DNA of 64,000 nt from Aeromicrobium tamlense (GTDB taxonomy: Bacteria; Actinomycetota; Actinomycetes; Propionibacteriales; Nocardioidaceae). Within the stretch, counting starts at the first letter, position 1. The number at the start of each line of letters is the position of its first letter. Below are positions 50,003-59,414 of the stretch, piece after piece. The position numbers and the translations under genes are program-made. Below the pieces are notes generated by a model, which was given only the letters and a program-made list of their open reading frames with translations, was not told the DNA's origin and did no database searches. The stretch is from positions 744,001 through 808,000 of the forward strand of contig NZ_JACBZN010000001.1 in NCBI RefSeq assembly GCF_013408555.1, in the 5' to 3' direction.

Positions 50003-51412
50003 TCAGTCCTGGATCCGCGCGAAGGGCGCGGCGGCCTCGAGCTCGAAGGCCAGCTCCAGCAGCGTGCGCTCGTCGCCGTGGTCGGCCGAGAAGTGCAGGC
50101 CGAGCGGCAGATCGGTCGAGGTGCGTCCCAGCGGCAGGCTGATCGCCGGACCGCCCGAGGCGTTGTTGAGCGGCGTGTAGGCCACGTACGTGCGCAGCCG
50201 CTCGAACGCCACGTCGAACTCGACGCCCGGATCCAGCCAGCCCAGCTCGGGCGTCGTGTGCCCCAGGACGGGACTCAGCACGACATCCCGGTCGGCGAAG
50301 ATCTCCCCGTACGCGCGCGCCGACCGCTTGAGGGCGACGATCGCGCCGGGAGTGCGCCAGAAGGTGCGCAGGAACGCCCGGGCCAGGCCGTGGGTGAACG
50401 GGTCGACCCGGCTGCGGTCGAAGTCGCGGGACAGGACGAAGCGGCCGGCGTAGTCGAGCGAGAACGCCAGGGTGCGCCAGTACTGCACGAAGTGGCGCTC
50501 GAACGCGGCGTCGACCGGGATCGGCATCTCGACGACCTCGTGGCCCAGTGACGCGACGAGGTCGGCCACGCGCCGCAGCTCCCGCAGGCTGTCCGCGTCC
50601 AGCGGCGCCCCGCCGAGCGTCTCGGTGACGAGCCCGACGCGAAGGCGGCGCGCCGCGGGTCCCTCCACGAGACCCACCTTGGGCAGCCGGGGGACCGGGC
50701 GGTGGCGCTCGGCGGCGGCGAGGAACACGGCGGTGTCGCGCACGCTGCGGGTCAGCACGCCGTTGGCGACGATGTCGAGCGGCGCGTCGGCCATCTCCTT
50801 GGCCGGGGCGAGCCGGTGGCGCGTGGTCTTCAGTCCGACCAGGCCGCAGGCCGCCGCGGGAATCCGGATCGAGCCGCCTCCGTCGTTGCCGTGCGCGATC
50901 GGCACGACGCCGGCGGCGACCAGCGCGGCCGAGCCGCCCGAGGAGGCCCCGGAGGAGTAGGCGGGGTTCCACGGGTTGCGCGTGGGCTCGCGGTCGACGA
51001 ACTCCGTGGAGGCGGTGAGGCCGAAGGCCGGCAGGGTGGTCGCCCCGAGGACGTTGACGCCGGTGGAGAGGAACTGCTCGGTGAAGGGCTCGTGCCGCTC
51101 GGCGGGCTCGGGCGGGACGGCCGCGGAGCCCTGCTGCGTGGGCAGGCCCTTGAAGTCGGTGTTGTTCTTGATCAGCGAGGGGACGCCGGCGAACGGCGCG
51201 CCGTCGGGCGAGGTCTCTTCGGCGCGGACGATCGCACGGGCCCGGTCGTCGTGGCTGATCCCCTGGAGCGTCGGGTTGACGCGGTCGAGGCGAGCCAGGG
51301 CGGCCTCGAGCACCTCGGAGCGGCTGGCCTCCCCGGAGGCGATCAGCGCGGCGACGCCCACCGCGTCGTGATCGGCCAGGACGTCATCGGTGAAGGCGTG
51401 GATGCGGGTCAC
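50003..51412 (-). CDS. Amidase (amidase signature family)
   Basis: A 469-residue amidase with the Ser-cisSer-Lys triad: catalytic lysine in PSLIKNNTDFKG and the serine-rich motif SSGASSGGSAALVAAGVVP, then HGNDGGGSIRIPAAACGLVGLK. It hydrolyses a C-N amide bond of a small substrate such as an aryl or aliphatic amide. I cannot predict the substrate. TATTCT ends 6 nt before GTG 51412. It is not GatA by neighbourhood. It converges with thiL. Confidence 0.9.
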   Translation of the reverse strand: MTRIHAFTDDVLADHDAVGVAALIASGEASRSEVLEAALARLDRVNPTLQGISHDDRARAIVRAEETSPDGAPFAGVPSLIKNNTDFKGLPTQQGSAAVPPEPAERHEPFTEQFLSTGVNVLGATTLPAFGLTASTEFVDREPTRNPWNPAYSSGASSGGSAALVAAGVVPIAHGNDGGGSIRIPAAACGLVGLKTTRHRLAPAKEMADAPLDIVANGVLTRSVRDTAVFLAAAERHRPVPRLPKVGLVEGPAARRLRVGLVTETLGGAPLDADSLRELRRVADLVASLGHEVVEMPIPVDAAFERHFVQYWRTLAFSLDYAGRFVLSRDFDRSRVDPFTHGLARAFLRTFWRTPGAIVALKRSARAYGEIFADRDVVLSPVLGHTTPELGWLDPGVEFDVAFERLRTYVAYTPLNNASGGPAISLPLGRTSTDLPLGLHFSADHGDERTLLELAFELEAAAPFARIQD

Positions 51413-51418
51413 CCCGCG

Positions 51419-51424
51419 AGAATA
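51419..51424 (-). promoter_or_regulatory. -10 element for leaderless amidase gene
   Basis: TATTCT (minus strand) ends 6 nt before GTG 51412. It overlaps the edge of the rpmB terminator. Confidence 0.45.
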
Positions 51425-51457
51425 GACAACGGCGGCCCGAGGGCCGCCGTTGTCTAT
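51422..51457 (-). terminator. Terminator of rpmB
   Basis: A 17-bp perfect stem (51422-51438 with 51441-51457; arm starts ATAGACAACGGC) lies 16 nt downstream of the rpmB stop on the minus strand. Its central bases probably open to give a 4-nt loop. Confidence 0.85.
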
Positions 51458-51473
51458 GAAAGATCTGAACGTC

Positions 51474-51659
51474 TCAGCGCGAGACCTTGCCGGCCTTCAG
51501 GCAACCGGTGCAGACGTTGAGCCGCTTCGGGGTGCCCTCGACGACGGCGCGGACGCGCTGGATGTTCGGATCGAAACGACGCTTGGTGCGTCGGTGCGAG
51601 TGGGACACGTTGTGGCCGAAGCCCGGTCCCTTGCCGCACACATCGCAGACGGCTGCCAC
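51474..51659 (-). CDS. rpmB: 50S ribosomal protein L28
   Basis: A 61-residue L28 ([32 protein letters not shown]). The CxxC pairs CDVC and CTGC indicate the zinc-binding (C+) form. I chose GTG 51659 because AGGAG lies 8 nt upstream; longer frames are spurious. It is divergent from the DAK-domain gene. Confidence 0.95.
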   Translation of the reverse strand: MAAVCDVCGKGPGFGHNVSHSHRRTKRRFDPNIQRVRAVVEGTPKRLNVCTGCLKAGKVSR

Positions 51660-51756
51660 GGCGACCACTCCTGAACTCGTTCGGGGGAAAAATACAACCT
51701 CTCGAGCATACCTGACGCGACACGGCCAGCGCGAATCGAGTCCGACCACGGCCCGA

Positions 51757-51762
51757 TAGTCT
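51757..51762 (+). promoter_or_regulatory. -10 element for leaderless DAK-recG operon
   Basis: TAGTCT ends 6 nt before ATG 51769. Confidence 0.5.
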
Positions 51763-51768
51763 CGACCC

Positions 51769-53364
51769 ATGGCCCTGCGGATCAGCACCGAGCGCTTCGA
51801 CGCGTGGGCCCGTCTGTGCACCCGGCTGCTGGCGGAGTCGCGCGACGAGATCGACGCGCTGAACGTCTTCCCGGTGCCCGACAGCGACACCGGCACGAAC
51901 GCCTACTTCACCTTCGTGGCGGGCGTCGAGGCGATCGACGCGCTCCCGGCCGACACCTCGCCCCTCGACCTCATGCGCACGTTCGCCGAGGGCCTGCTGA
52001 TGGGCGCCCGGGGCAACTGCGGCACGATCCTGGCCGAGCTCGTGCGCGGCTCGCTGCGCGTCCTGCGAGGCTGCGTCGACGGGCTCAGCGCCGACGACGT
52101 CGCCGGAGCGCTGGAGGCCGCGTCCGCCGCCGCCTACGCCGCCGTCGGCCGGCCGCAGGAGGGCACGATCCTCACCGTCGCGGCTGCCGCGGCGAGGGCC
52201 GCCCGCGAGGCCGCCACCAACGACGACGACCCGAAGCGCGTCTTCGACGTGGCGTCCGGCGCCGCCCGCGAGGCGCTCGCGCTGACGCCCACGCAGTTCG
52301 AGCGGCTGGCGCGGGCCGGGGTGGTCGACGCCGGCGGCCGCGCGCTCGTGGTCGTCCTCGACTCCGTCGCCTTCGCGCTCACCGGCCGCACGCCCACCCC
52401 GCGACCCGCCACCGTGCCCGTCCCGATCGTCGAGCCCGGCGCCGACCTGGGGGAGGACGGTCCGTCGTACGAGGTCATGTACCTGCTGCGCACCGCCGAC
52501 GACCGCATCCCCGAGCTGCGCACCGCGCTCGAGCCGCTGGGCGACTCGCTCGTCGTCGTGGGCGGCGAGGGGCTGTGGAACGTGCACGTCCACGTCGACG
52601 ACGTCGGCGCGGCGATCGAGGCCGGCATCGCGGCCGGGTCCCCGTTCCGGATCTCGGTCACGCACTTCGCCGAGCAGATCGCGCGTCCGGCCCGGCCCGC
52701 CGGCGGCCGCCTCATCCTCAGCGCCGTCACGGGTCCCGGCCTCGCCGAGCTCACCCATCGTGCGGGCGGCACGGCGCTGCACTTCGCGCCCGACCGGTCG
52801 CTCACGGTGGCCGAGGTCGCCGCCGCGATCGACGGCAGCGGCGCCGACGAGGTCATCCTGCTGCCCAACCGCGCCGGCCACATCGCGATGTTCGAGGCCG
52901 CCGCCGCGAAGGCCCGCGACGCCGGGGCCCGCGTGGCGGTGCTGCCCACCACGGTGCAGGTCCAGGCCCTCACCGCGCTCGCGGTGCACGACCCCGGACG
53001 GCCGTTCGACGTCGTGGTCGTCGCGATGTCCAACGCGGCAGGCGCCACGCGGCACGGCGCGGTCACGATCGCGGCCGAGGACGGTATCACGATGGCCGGG
53101 CCCTGCAGCGCCGGCGACGTGCTCGGCGTCGTGAACGGCGACTTCGCGATCGTCGGCTCCTCGCAGGTCGACGTCGCCTTCGACGTGCTCCAGCGGCTCG
53201 ACCTCGCCACCGCGGAGATGGTCACGCTCGTCACGGGCCGCGACTGCGACGCCGCCACGAGCGAGAAGATCGCGGCGCGCGTGCAGCAGGAGGCGCCGCA
53301 CGTCGACGTCGAGACGATCGAGGGCGACCAGGACACCTACCCGCTCTTCCTGGCGGTGGAATGA
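51769..53364 (+). CDS. DAK2/FakA-like kinase domain protein
   Basis: A 531-residue protein with an N-terminal DhaL (DAK2) domain (about 1-200) and a C-terminal FakA/DegV-type region. The nucleotide-binding motif reads [13 protein letters not shown] (residues 32-44), with Ser where PDGDTGTN is usual, and GARGNCG replaces GARGNSG. Homologues in Firmicutes phosphorylate fatty acids with a DegV-like FakB partner. No FakB gene is nearby. The rpmB-DAK-recG order is conserved widely, so this is the orthologous locus; the biochemical role in actinobacteria is less clear. Its stop overlaps recG. Confidence 0.85.
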   Translation: MALRISTERFDAWARLCTRLLAESRDEIDALNVFPVPDSDTGTNAYFTFVAGVEAIDALPADTSPLDLMRTFAEGLLMGARGNCGTILAELVRGSLRVLRGCVDGLSADDVAGALEAASAAAYAAVGRPQEGTILTVAAAAARAAREAATNDDDPKRVFDVASGAAREALALTPTQFERLARAGVVDAGGRALVVVLDSVAFALTGRTPTPRPATVPVPIVEPGADLGEDGPSYEVMYLLRTADDRIPELRTALEPLGDSLVVVGGEGLWNVHVHVDDVGAAIEAGIAAGSPFRISVTHFAEQIARPARPAGGRLILSAVTGPGLAELTHRAGGTALHFAPDRSLTVAEVAAAIDGSGADEVILLPNRAGHIAMFEAAAAKARDAGARVAVLPTTVQVQALTALAVHDPGRPFDVVVVAMSNAAGATRHGAVTIAAEDGITMAGPCSAGDVLGVVNGDFAIVGSSQVDVAFDVLQRLDLATAEMVTLVTGRDCDAATSEKIAARVQQEAPHVDVETIEGDQDTYPLFLAVE

Positions 53365-55538
53365 CCGCGATCGACTTCGACACCCGCCTGTCCAAGGTCG
53401 TGGGGGACTCGGCCAAGAAGCTCGAGAAGGCGTTCGGGCACCGCACCGTCGGCGACCTGCTGCGGCACTTCCCGCGCCGCTACATCGACCTCGAGCACCC
53501 CGACTCGTTCGAGGACCTCGAGGAGGGCCACGTCGTGGCGTTCGTCGCCACGGTCCTCGACGTGAAGAAGCTCCCCTTCCGCAACAACCCGCGCAAGTTC
53601 CGCGTGGTCGTGACGCTGTCGGACGGTCGCGCCACGATGGAGGCCGTCTTCTTCAACCAGTACGCCGTCTCCAAGACGCCCGTCGGCAGCCAGCAGCTGC
53701 TGTCGGGCGAGGTCTCGGTCTACCAGGGGCGCCTCCAGCTGGCCTCGCCCCACATGCGCGAGCTGCCCGAGGGCAAGACGCTCGCCGACCTCGGTCGTGG
53801 CGGCGGTGCGATGCCGATCTATCCGGCGGGCGGGGGCCTCACCACGTGGGACGTCGAGCGCGCCGTCACGGTGGCGCTCGACGTCGTCGACGTGTTCCCC
53901 GAGCCCATCCCGGCCGCGGTCCGGTCCGAGCGCGGCCTGCTCGACGCGCCCACGGCCTACGAGTACATCCACCGTCCGCGGAAGCGCTCGGACTGGGTGT
54001 TCGCCCAGACCCGGCTGCGCTTCGAGGAGGCGTTCGAGGTGCAGGCGGTCTTCGCCAAGCGCCGCTCCGACTCCGCGCAGCGGCGCTCGCTCGCGCGGCC
54101 GGGGCGCGGCGACGGCATTCGCGTGGCGTTCGAGCAGCGGCTCCCGTTCCAGCTCACCGCGGGTCAGGCGCAGGTGGCCGCCGAGATCGACCAGGACCTC
54201 GCCGCCACCCATCCCATGCACCGGCTGCTGCAGGGCGAGGTCGGCTCGGGCAAGACCATCGTCGCGCTGCTGGCGATGCTGCAGGTCGTCGACTCCGGCG
54301 GCCAGGCGGCACTGTTGGCACCCACTGAGGTGCTCGCGACCCAGCACCACCGCAGCATGGAGCGGATGCTCGGCGACCTGGCGAAGGGCGGGATGCTCGG
54401 CGGCGCCGACGAGGCCACCCGGATCCGGCTGCTCACCGGCTCGATGGGCGCGAAGGCCCGCCAGCAGACGCTGCTCGACATCGTCTCGGGCGAGGCCGGC
54501 ATCGTGGTCGGCACGCACGCGCTGCTGGAGCAGACCGTGCAGTTCGCCGACCTCGGCCTCGTCGTCATCGACGAGCAGCACCGGTTCGGCGTCGAGCAGC
54601 GGTCGGCCCTGTCCGACCGCGCGGCGGCCGCGGACGGCGTCAGCCCGCACGTGCTCGTCATGACCGCCACCCCGATCCCGCGCACCATCGCGATGACCGT
54701 CTTCGGCGACCTCGAGGTCTCCACGCTCCGCGAGCTGCCCGCCGGGCGCCAGCCCATCCAGTCCAACGTCGTGCCCGTCGCCGAGCAGCCGGGGTGGCTC
54801 GAGCGGGCGTGGCAGCGCGTGCACGAGGAGGTCGGGCGCGGCCGTCAGGCCTACGTGGTCGTCTCGCGCATCGGCGAGGCCACGGCCGACGACGACGTCG
54901 AGCCGCCGCCCGACGACGACGCCGAGGAGAAGCGCCCCACGGTCGGTCTCGTCGAGCTGGCCGAGGCGTTGGAGCAGGGGCCCCTGGCGGGCCTGCGGCT
55001 CGGGAGGCTCCACGGCCGCATGCCGCCCGACGAGAAGGACGCCGTGATGTCCGCCTTCGCGGCCGGCGACGTCGACGTGCTGGTCGCGACGACCGTGGTC
55101 GAGGTGGGCGTCGACGTCCCCAACGCCACGATGATGATCGTCATGGACGCCGACCGCTTCGGCGTCTCGCAGCTGCACCAGCTGCGCGGGCGCGTGGGCC
55201 GTGGGTCCGAGCCCGGCCTGTGCCTGCTCGTCACGGGGTCGCCGGCCGGCACGTCGGCCCGCGAGCGCCTCGCCGCCGTGGCCGCCAGCACCGACGGCTT
55301 CGAGCTGTCGCGACTCGACGTCGAGCTGCGCCGCGAGGGTGACGTCCTGGGCGCGCGCCAGTCGGGCGTCCGCTCCAGCCTCAAGCTGCTGTCGGTCGTG
55401 CGCGACGAGCAGATCATCGCCGACGCGCGCGACGCCGCCGTGGCCGCGCTGGACTCGGGTGACGTCCCGCCCGACCTCGAGGCGTCGATCCGCCGCCTCG
55501 AGGAGTCCGAGCGCGCTGAGTACCTGGAGCGTGCATGA
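53361..55538 (+). CDS. recG: ATP-dependent DNA helicase RecG
   Basis: A 725-residue RecG, an SF2 helicase that remodels stalled forks and branched DNA. An N-terminal wedge/OB domain is followed by Walker A GEVGSGKT (around residues 291-298), the DEQH box (404-407, DEQHRFGVEQR), TATPIPRT and the C-terminal motif VI region QLRGRVGRG. An acidic insert (TADDDVEPPPDDDAEEKRP) lies between the helicase lobes. ATG 53361 overlaps the DAK stop by 4 nt. A short gene-end repeat covers its stop codon. Confidence 0.96.
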   Translation: MTAIDFDTRLSKVVGDSAKKLEKAFGHRTVGDLLRHFPRRYIDLEHPDSFEDLEEGHVVAFVATVLDVKKLPFRNNPRKFRVVVTLSDGRATMEAVFFNQYAVSKTPVGSQQLLSGEVSVYQGRLQLASPHMRELPEGKTLADLGRGGGAMPIYPAGGGLTTWDVERAVTVALDVVDVFPEPIPAAVRSERGLLDAPTAYEYIHRPRKRSDWVFAQTRLRFEEAFEVQAVFAKRRSDSAQRRSLARPGRGDGIRVAFEQRLPFQLTAGQAQVAAEIDQDLAATHPMHRLLQGEVGSGKTIVALLAMLQVVDSGGQAALLAPTEVLATQHHRSMERMLGDLAKGGMLGGADEATRIRLLTGSMGAKARQQTLLDIVSGEAGIVVGTHALLEQTVQFADLGLVVIDEQHRFGVEQRSALSDRAAAADGVSPHVLVMTATPIPRTIAMTVFGDLEVSTLRELPAGRQPIQSNVVPVAEQPGWLERAWQRVHEEVGRGRQAYVVVSRIGEATADDDVEPPPDDDAEEKRPTVGLVELAEALEQGPLAGLRLGRLHGRMPPDEKDAVMSAFAAGDVDVLVATTVVEVGVDVPNATMMIVMDADRFGVSQLHQLRGRVGRGSEPGLCLLVTGSPAGTSARERLAAVAASTDGFELSRLDVELRREGDVLGARQSGVRSSLKLLSVVRDEQIIADARDAAVAALDSGDVPPDLEASIRRLEESERAEYLERA

Positions 55539-55558
55539 GCGAGCGCCAGCGAGCGAGC
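55533..55558 (+). repeat. Short repeat spanning a stop codon, copy 2
   Basis: GCATGAGCGAGCGCCAGCGA and the following bases match the copy at 4748-4773 in 23 of 26 positions. The recG TGA is inside, as the dehydrogenase TGA is in copy 1. Confidence 0.55.
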
Positions 55559-55614
55559 ATGCGGCTGTCGATGCCGTCGCCGTCGTACCGTGCGTCCTTC
55601 ACGGCGGTGACGGC

Positions 55615-56154
55615 ATGACGAGGATCATCGCCGGCCGCTGGGGCGGCAGGCGGCTGGCGACGCCGCCCGGCGACGGCACCCGTCCCACCTCCGACCGGGT
55701 GCGCGAGTCGATGTTCGCCTCGCTCAACTCGCTGCTCGGCGGCTTCGACGGGGTGCGGGTCCTCGACCTCTTCGCCGGCTCGGGCGCTCTGGGGCTCGAG
55801 GCCGTGTCGCGCGGCGCCCAGCACGCCGACCTCGTCGAGTCGAACGACCGCGCGGCCCGCACGATCCAGCGCAACGTCGCCGACCTGAAGGCGCCCGCCC
55901 GCGTGCACAAGGTCACCGCCCAGCGGTTCGTGGCCGCGCCGGGAGGTCCGTGGCACCTCGTGTTCCTCGATCCTCCCTACGCCGTCACGACCGACGAGGT
56001 GGCCTCGATCGTCGCCGCGCTGCGGCCGTCCCTGGCCGAGGACGCCGTCGTCGTGGTCGAGCGTTCCAGCCGCGATCCGTTCGCCTGGCCCGAGGGGTTC
56101 GACGCGCTGCGGGACAAGGCGTACGGCGAGACGCGGCTTTGGTACGGTCACTGA
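55615..56154 (+). CDS. rsmD: 16S rRNA (guanine(966)-N2)-methyltransferase
   Basis: A 179-residue SAM-dependent methyltransferase. Motif I DLFAGSGALGLEAVSRGA and the catalytic motif IV VFLDPPY are present, along with the N-terminal IIAGRWGGRRL and RPTSDRVRESMFASL. ATG 55615 was preferred to an in-frame GTG inside recG, as homologues start at MTRIIAG. It is one base from coaD, the usual rsmD-coaD pair. Confidence 0.93.
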   Translation: MTRIIAGRWGGRRLATPPGDGTRPTSDRVRESMFASLNSLLGGFDGVRVLDLFAGSGALGLEAVSRGAQHADLVESNDRAARTIQRNVADLKAPARVHKVTAQRFVAAPGGPWHLVFLDPPYAVTTDEVASIVAALRPSLAEDAVVVVERSSRDPFAWPEGFDALRDKAYGETRLWYGH

Positions 56155-56155
56155 C

Positions 56156-56632
56156 ATGACGCGCGTGGTGTGCCCCGGTTCCTTCGATCCCGTCACGAAC
56201 GGCCACCTCGACATCATCGAGCGCGCCTCGTTCCTGTTCGACGAGGTCGTCGTCGTGGTCCTGGTCAACGAGAGCAAGGCCGGGCTGTTCCCGATCGAGC
56301 GCCGCATCGAGCTGATCGCCGAGGCGACCGCCGAGATGGAGAACGTCACCCTCGACTCGTACGCGGGCCTGCTGGTCGACTACTGCGCCCAGAACGACGT
56401 CCAGGCGATCGTCAAGGGCCTGCGCGCGGTGTCGGACTTCGACTACGAGCTGCAGATGGCCCAGATGAACGGCAACCTCACGGGCATCGACACGGTCTTC
56501 ATCCCCACGTCGCCCGACTACACGTTCATCGCCTCGAGCCTGGTCAAGGAGGTCGCGCGCCACGGCGGCGACGTCAACGGCCTCGTGCCCAAGCACGTGA
56601 TGAACGCTCTCGACGAGGCCTTCGGTCACTGA
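56156..56632 (+). CDS. coaD: Phosphopantetheine adenylyltransferase
   Basis: A 158-residue CoaD with the nucleotidyl-transferase motif CPGSFDPVTNGHLDII and ISSLVKEVA-type motif (IASSLVKEVARHGGD). It forms dephospho-CoA in CoA synthesis. TACGGT ends 7 nt upstream, so it may have its own start besides cotranscription with rsmD. It converges with dinB. Confidence 0.95.
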   Translation: MTRVVCPGSFDPVTNGHLDIIERASFLFDEVVVVVLVNESKAGLFPIERRIELIAEATAEMENVTLDSYAGLLVDYCAQNDVQAIVKGLRAVSDFDYELQMAQMNGNLTGIDTVFIPTSPDYTFIASSLVKEVARHGGDVNGLVPKHVMNALDEAFGH

Positions 56633-56636
56633 CCCG

Positions 56637-57818
56637 TCACTGCACGGGCGAGCGCGGCTCCCAGCGCCGTCCGAGGTGACTCCCGCGGCGGACCGCCTGG
56701 TTCCCGAAGCGCGCCGCGACGCGGTCGAGCGTCTGGTCGAGCGCCGGGTCGGCCTCGTCGTCGAGCGGCAGCACCAGCTGCGCGCCATGGTCGTCGAGCC
56801 CCGACAGGGCGACGCCCACCAACGTGATGCCGTCGCGGTCGATCTCGTCGCGGCGCGACGCGAGCAGGGCTCGGGCGACCTCGGAGATCACCGAGGTGCT
56901 CTCGGTGGGGCGGGGGAGCGTGCGCGAGGAGGTCGAGCGGCGGAAGTCGCCGAACCGCAGCCGCACCGTGACGGTCGCGGCCGTGCGCCCGGCCCGGCGC
57001 ATCCGTCGGCCCACCTTGTCGCACAGCGCGAGCAGCGCGAGGTCGGCGGCCTCGAAGCGGGCCCGCCCCAGCGCGTGCTGCGCGCCGATGGACCGGCGCG
57101 ACGGCGCGGACTCGACCTTGCGCGCGTCGCGACCGTGGGCGAGGGCGTGCAGGTGGTGGCCGGCCGCGCGCCCCACGATCGCCGAGAGCTCTGCGGGGGA
57201 GAGCCGCGCGACGTCGGCCACGGTGCGCAGGCGGGCGGCGCGCAGCTTCTCGGCCGTGACGTCGCCCACGCCCCACAGCCGCTCGACGGGCAGCGCGTGG
57301 AGGAACTGGAGCTCGTCGTCGAGGGGGACCACGAGCAGGCCGTCGGGCTTGGCGAGCGTGCTGGCGACCTTGGCGAGGTACGGCGTGCGGGCGAGGCCGA
57401 CCGAGATCGGCAGGCCGGTCTCGGCCTGCACGCGGCGCCGCAGCTCGCGCGCGATCGGCAGGGCCGGACCGCGCAGGCGCCGCAGGCCCGACACGTCGAG
57501 GAACGCCTCGTCGATCGACAGCGCCCGGACCAGGGGAGTGGTGTCGCGGAAGATCTCGAAGACGGCCTTGCTGGCCGCGACGTAGGCCTCGAAGCGCGGC
57601 GGCACGACGACCGCGTCGGGGCACAGGCGCAGCGCCTGGCGCCCACCCATCGCGGTGCGGACGCCGCGGGCGCGGGCCTCGTAGGAGCCCGACAGGACCA
57701 CCCCGCCACCGACGATGACCGGCCGCCCCCGCAGCGCGGGGTCGTCGCGCTGCTCGACCGAGGCGTAGAACGCATCGAGGTCGGCGTGCAGGATGGACCC
57801 GAACGGGTCCGGTTCCAC
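56637..57818 (-). CDS. dinB: DNA polymerase IV (Y family)
   Basis: A 393-residue translesion polymerase. Catalytic motifs: ILHADLDAFYASVEQRDDP and LSIDEAFLDVSG. HhH-like LWGVGDVTAEKL and little-finger regions follow. The C terminus LVLPLDDEADPALDQTLDRV may be a beta-clamp-related region. I chose GTG 57818 since GGAGGG lies 8 nt upstream; a GTG at 57827 is an alternative. No LexA box is apparent upstream. Confidence 0.92.
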   Translation of the reverse strand: MEPDPFGSILHADLDAFYASVEQRDDPALRGRPVIVGGGVVLSGSYEARARGVRTAMGGRQALRLCPDAVVVPPRFEAYVAASKAVFEIFRDTTPLVRALSIDEAFLDVSGLRRLRGPALPIARELRRRVQAETGLPISVGLARTPYLAKVASTLAKPDGLLVVPLDDELQFLHALPVERLWGVGDVTAEKLRAARLRTVADVARLSPAELSAIVGRAAGHHLHALAHGRDARKVESAPSRRSIGAQHALGRARFEAADLALLALCDKVGRRMRRAGRTAATVTVRLRFGDFRRSTSSRTLPRPTESTSVISEVARALLASRRDEIDRDGITLVGVALSGLDDHGAQLVLPLDDEADPALDQTLDRVAARFGNQAVRRGSHLGRRWEPRSPVQ

Positions 57819-57906
57819 CGTCTCCACCCTCCGACCTTCGCACCGAGGACTGACGGAAACCGACGCCGCCACCGACCGCGATTCGCGTCCGCGAGGCGCG
57901 GCGGGG

Positions 57907-57935
57907 TAGGATCGACGCTGGCCCGTTTGCGGGCC
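57907..57935 (+). promoter_or_regulatory. -10 element and leader hairpin of the DUF177-rpmF-rnc-mutM operon
   Basis: TAGGAT (57907-57912) is a good -10 but lies 56 nt before the GTG, so this transcript has a leader. GGCCCG-TTTG-CGGGCC (57920-57935) forms a hairpin near its 5' end, which could protect the mRNA or modulate translation. Confidence 0.5.
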
Positions 57936-57968
57936 GTGATCTTCTGATGCACTCGATGAGGGGCTGTT

Positions 57969-58487
57969 GTGACTTCGGGACCGTTCGTGTTCGACACCTT
58001 GGTGTTGGGACGTCGACCCGGGACCGAGAAGTCGTACGACCTCGTCCTCGATGCACCTGCTGATCTCGGCCTGGACGTCTTCGGTGTTCCTGAGGGATCG
58101 CCCATCGAGCTCGAGCTTCGGCTCGAGGCTGTGATGGACGGTGTCCTCGCCACCGGGACGGCCTCGGCCCATGCTGTCGGAGAGTGTGTGCGCTGCCTGA
58201 TCGGCGTCGAGAGCGATCTCGAGGTCGACTTCCAGGAGCTCTACCTCTACGACGACGCGGGCGAGGACGAGCTGGAGCTCGAGGACGACCTGCTCGACCT
58301 CGAGCCCGTCCTGCGGGACGCGGTGGTGCTCGCACTGCCGCACAACCCGTTGTGTGATCCGGAGTGTCCGGGACTGTGCCCCGAGTGCGGGGTGCGACTC
58401 GCGGACGATCCCGAGCACACACACGGTGAGGCGATCGACCCGAGATGGTCGGCGCTGACCCAACTGACCGAACGACCTGAGGAGTAA
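57969..58487 (+). CDS. YceD/DUF177 family protein
   Basis: A 172-residue DUF177 protein (SGPFVFDTLVLGRRPGTEKS) with a cysteine-rich C-terminal part (CVRCLIGVESDL and CDPECPGLCPECGVRL). The gene is nearly always beside rpmF; homologues are linked to 23S rRNA accumulation. The GTG start at 57969 is 2 nt upstream-coupled to rpmF. Confidence 0.9.
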   Translation: MTSGPFVFDTLVLGRRPGTEKSYDLVLDAPADLGLDVFGVPEGSPIELELRLEAVMDGVLATGTASAHAVGECVRCLIGVESDLEVDFQELYLYDDAGEDELELEDDLLDLEPVLRDAVVLALPHNPLCDPECPGLCPECGVRLADDPEHTHGEAIDPRWSALTQLTERPEE

Positions 58488-58489
58488 CC

Positions 58490-58675
58490 GTGGCCGTCCC
58501 GAAGCGGAAGATGTCGCGCAGCAACACCCGGCACCGCCGTTCTGCCTGGAAGACGACGGCTGTCGCCACCGTCGACTGCGCCAACCCCGCCTGCAACGCG
58601 AAGGTGATGTCGCACCGCGCCTGCGCCGAGTGCGGCCAGTACGGCGCGCGCGGCGAGCGTCGTCAGGTCCTCTGA
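58490..58675 (+). CDS. rpmF: 50S ribosomal protein L32
   Basis: A 61-residue L32 ([20 protein letters not shown]) with a zinc-type cysteine set [10 protein letters not shown] and [14 protein letters not shown] precedes GTG 58490. It is the second gene of the DUF177-rpmF-rnc-mutM operon. Confidence 0.95.
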   Translation: MAVPKRKMSRSNTRHRRSAWKTTAVATVDCANPACNAKVMSHRACAECGQYGARGERRQVL

Positions 58676-58685
58676 CCTGCACGAC

Positions 58686-59414
58686 GTGCCCGAGCTCGCG
58701 GCACTGAGTGAGACGCTCGGGGTCCCTGATCTGGACCCCGAGCTCCTCACTCATGCCCTGACGCACCGGTCGTTCTCCTACGAGAACGGCCAGATCCCGA
58801 ACAACGAGCGCCTGGAGTTCCTGGGCGACTCGGTGCTCGGGCTCGTGGTCACCGAGACGCTGTTCCGGGGCCACCCCGACCTCCCCGAGGGTCAGCTGGC
58901 GAAGCTGCGTGCAGCGGTCGTCAGCGCCAAGGCGCTCGCGGAGGTCGCTCGCACGCTCGGACTCGGCGACCACCTCCGACTCGGGCGCGGCGAGGAGGCC
59001 TCCGGCGGTCGGAACAAGCCCTCGATCCTGTCCGATGCCATGGAGGCCGTGCTCGGCGCGGTCTTCGTCGAGTTCGGCATCGAGCGCGCAGCCGACGTCA
59101 TCCACTCGATCTTCGACCCGGTCATCGCCGACGCCGCCCAGATGGGCGCAGGCCTGGACTGGAAGACGTCGCTGCAGGAGATCTCCGCCCTGCACGGACT
59201 CGGCGTCCCCGTCTACGTCCTCGAGGGCACCGGCCCCGACCACGACAAGACCTTCACCGCCTCGGTCGTGCTGAACGACCAGCGCTTCGACGGCGGCACC
59301 GGCCGCTCCAAGAAGGACGCCGAGCAGATGGTCGCCGAGATCGCCTGGCGCTCCATCAGCGCCCGCGCGGCGGCCGCCGACGGCGCGAACGCCCACGGTG
59401 CCCGAACTTCCTGA
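58686..59414 (+). CDS. rnc: Ribonuclease III
   Basis: A 242-residue RNase III. The nuclease signature [16 protein letters not shown], the downstream catalytic [13 protein letters not shown], and a C-terminal dsRNA-binding domain ([24 protein letters not shown]) are present. It processes rRNA and double-stranded RNA. GTG 58686 starts 10 nt after rpmF. It overlaps mutM by 17 nt. Confidence 0.95.
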   Translation: MPELAALSETLGVPDLDPELLTHALTHRSFSYENGQIPNNERLEFLGDSVLGLVVTETLFRGHPDLPEGQLAKLRAAVVSAKALAEVARTLGLGDHLRLGRGEEASGGRNKPSILSDAMEAVLGAVFVEFGIERAADVIHSIFDPVIADAAQMGAGLDWKTSLQEISALHGLGVPVYVLEGTGPDHDKTFTASVVLNDQRFDGGTGRSKKDAEQMVAEIAWRSISARAAAADGANAHGARTS

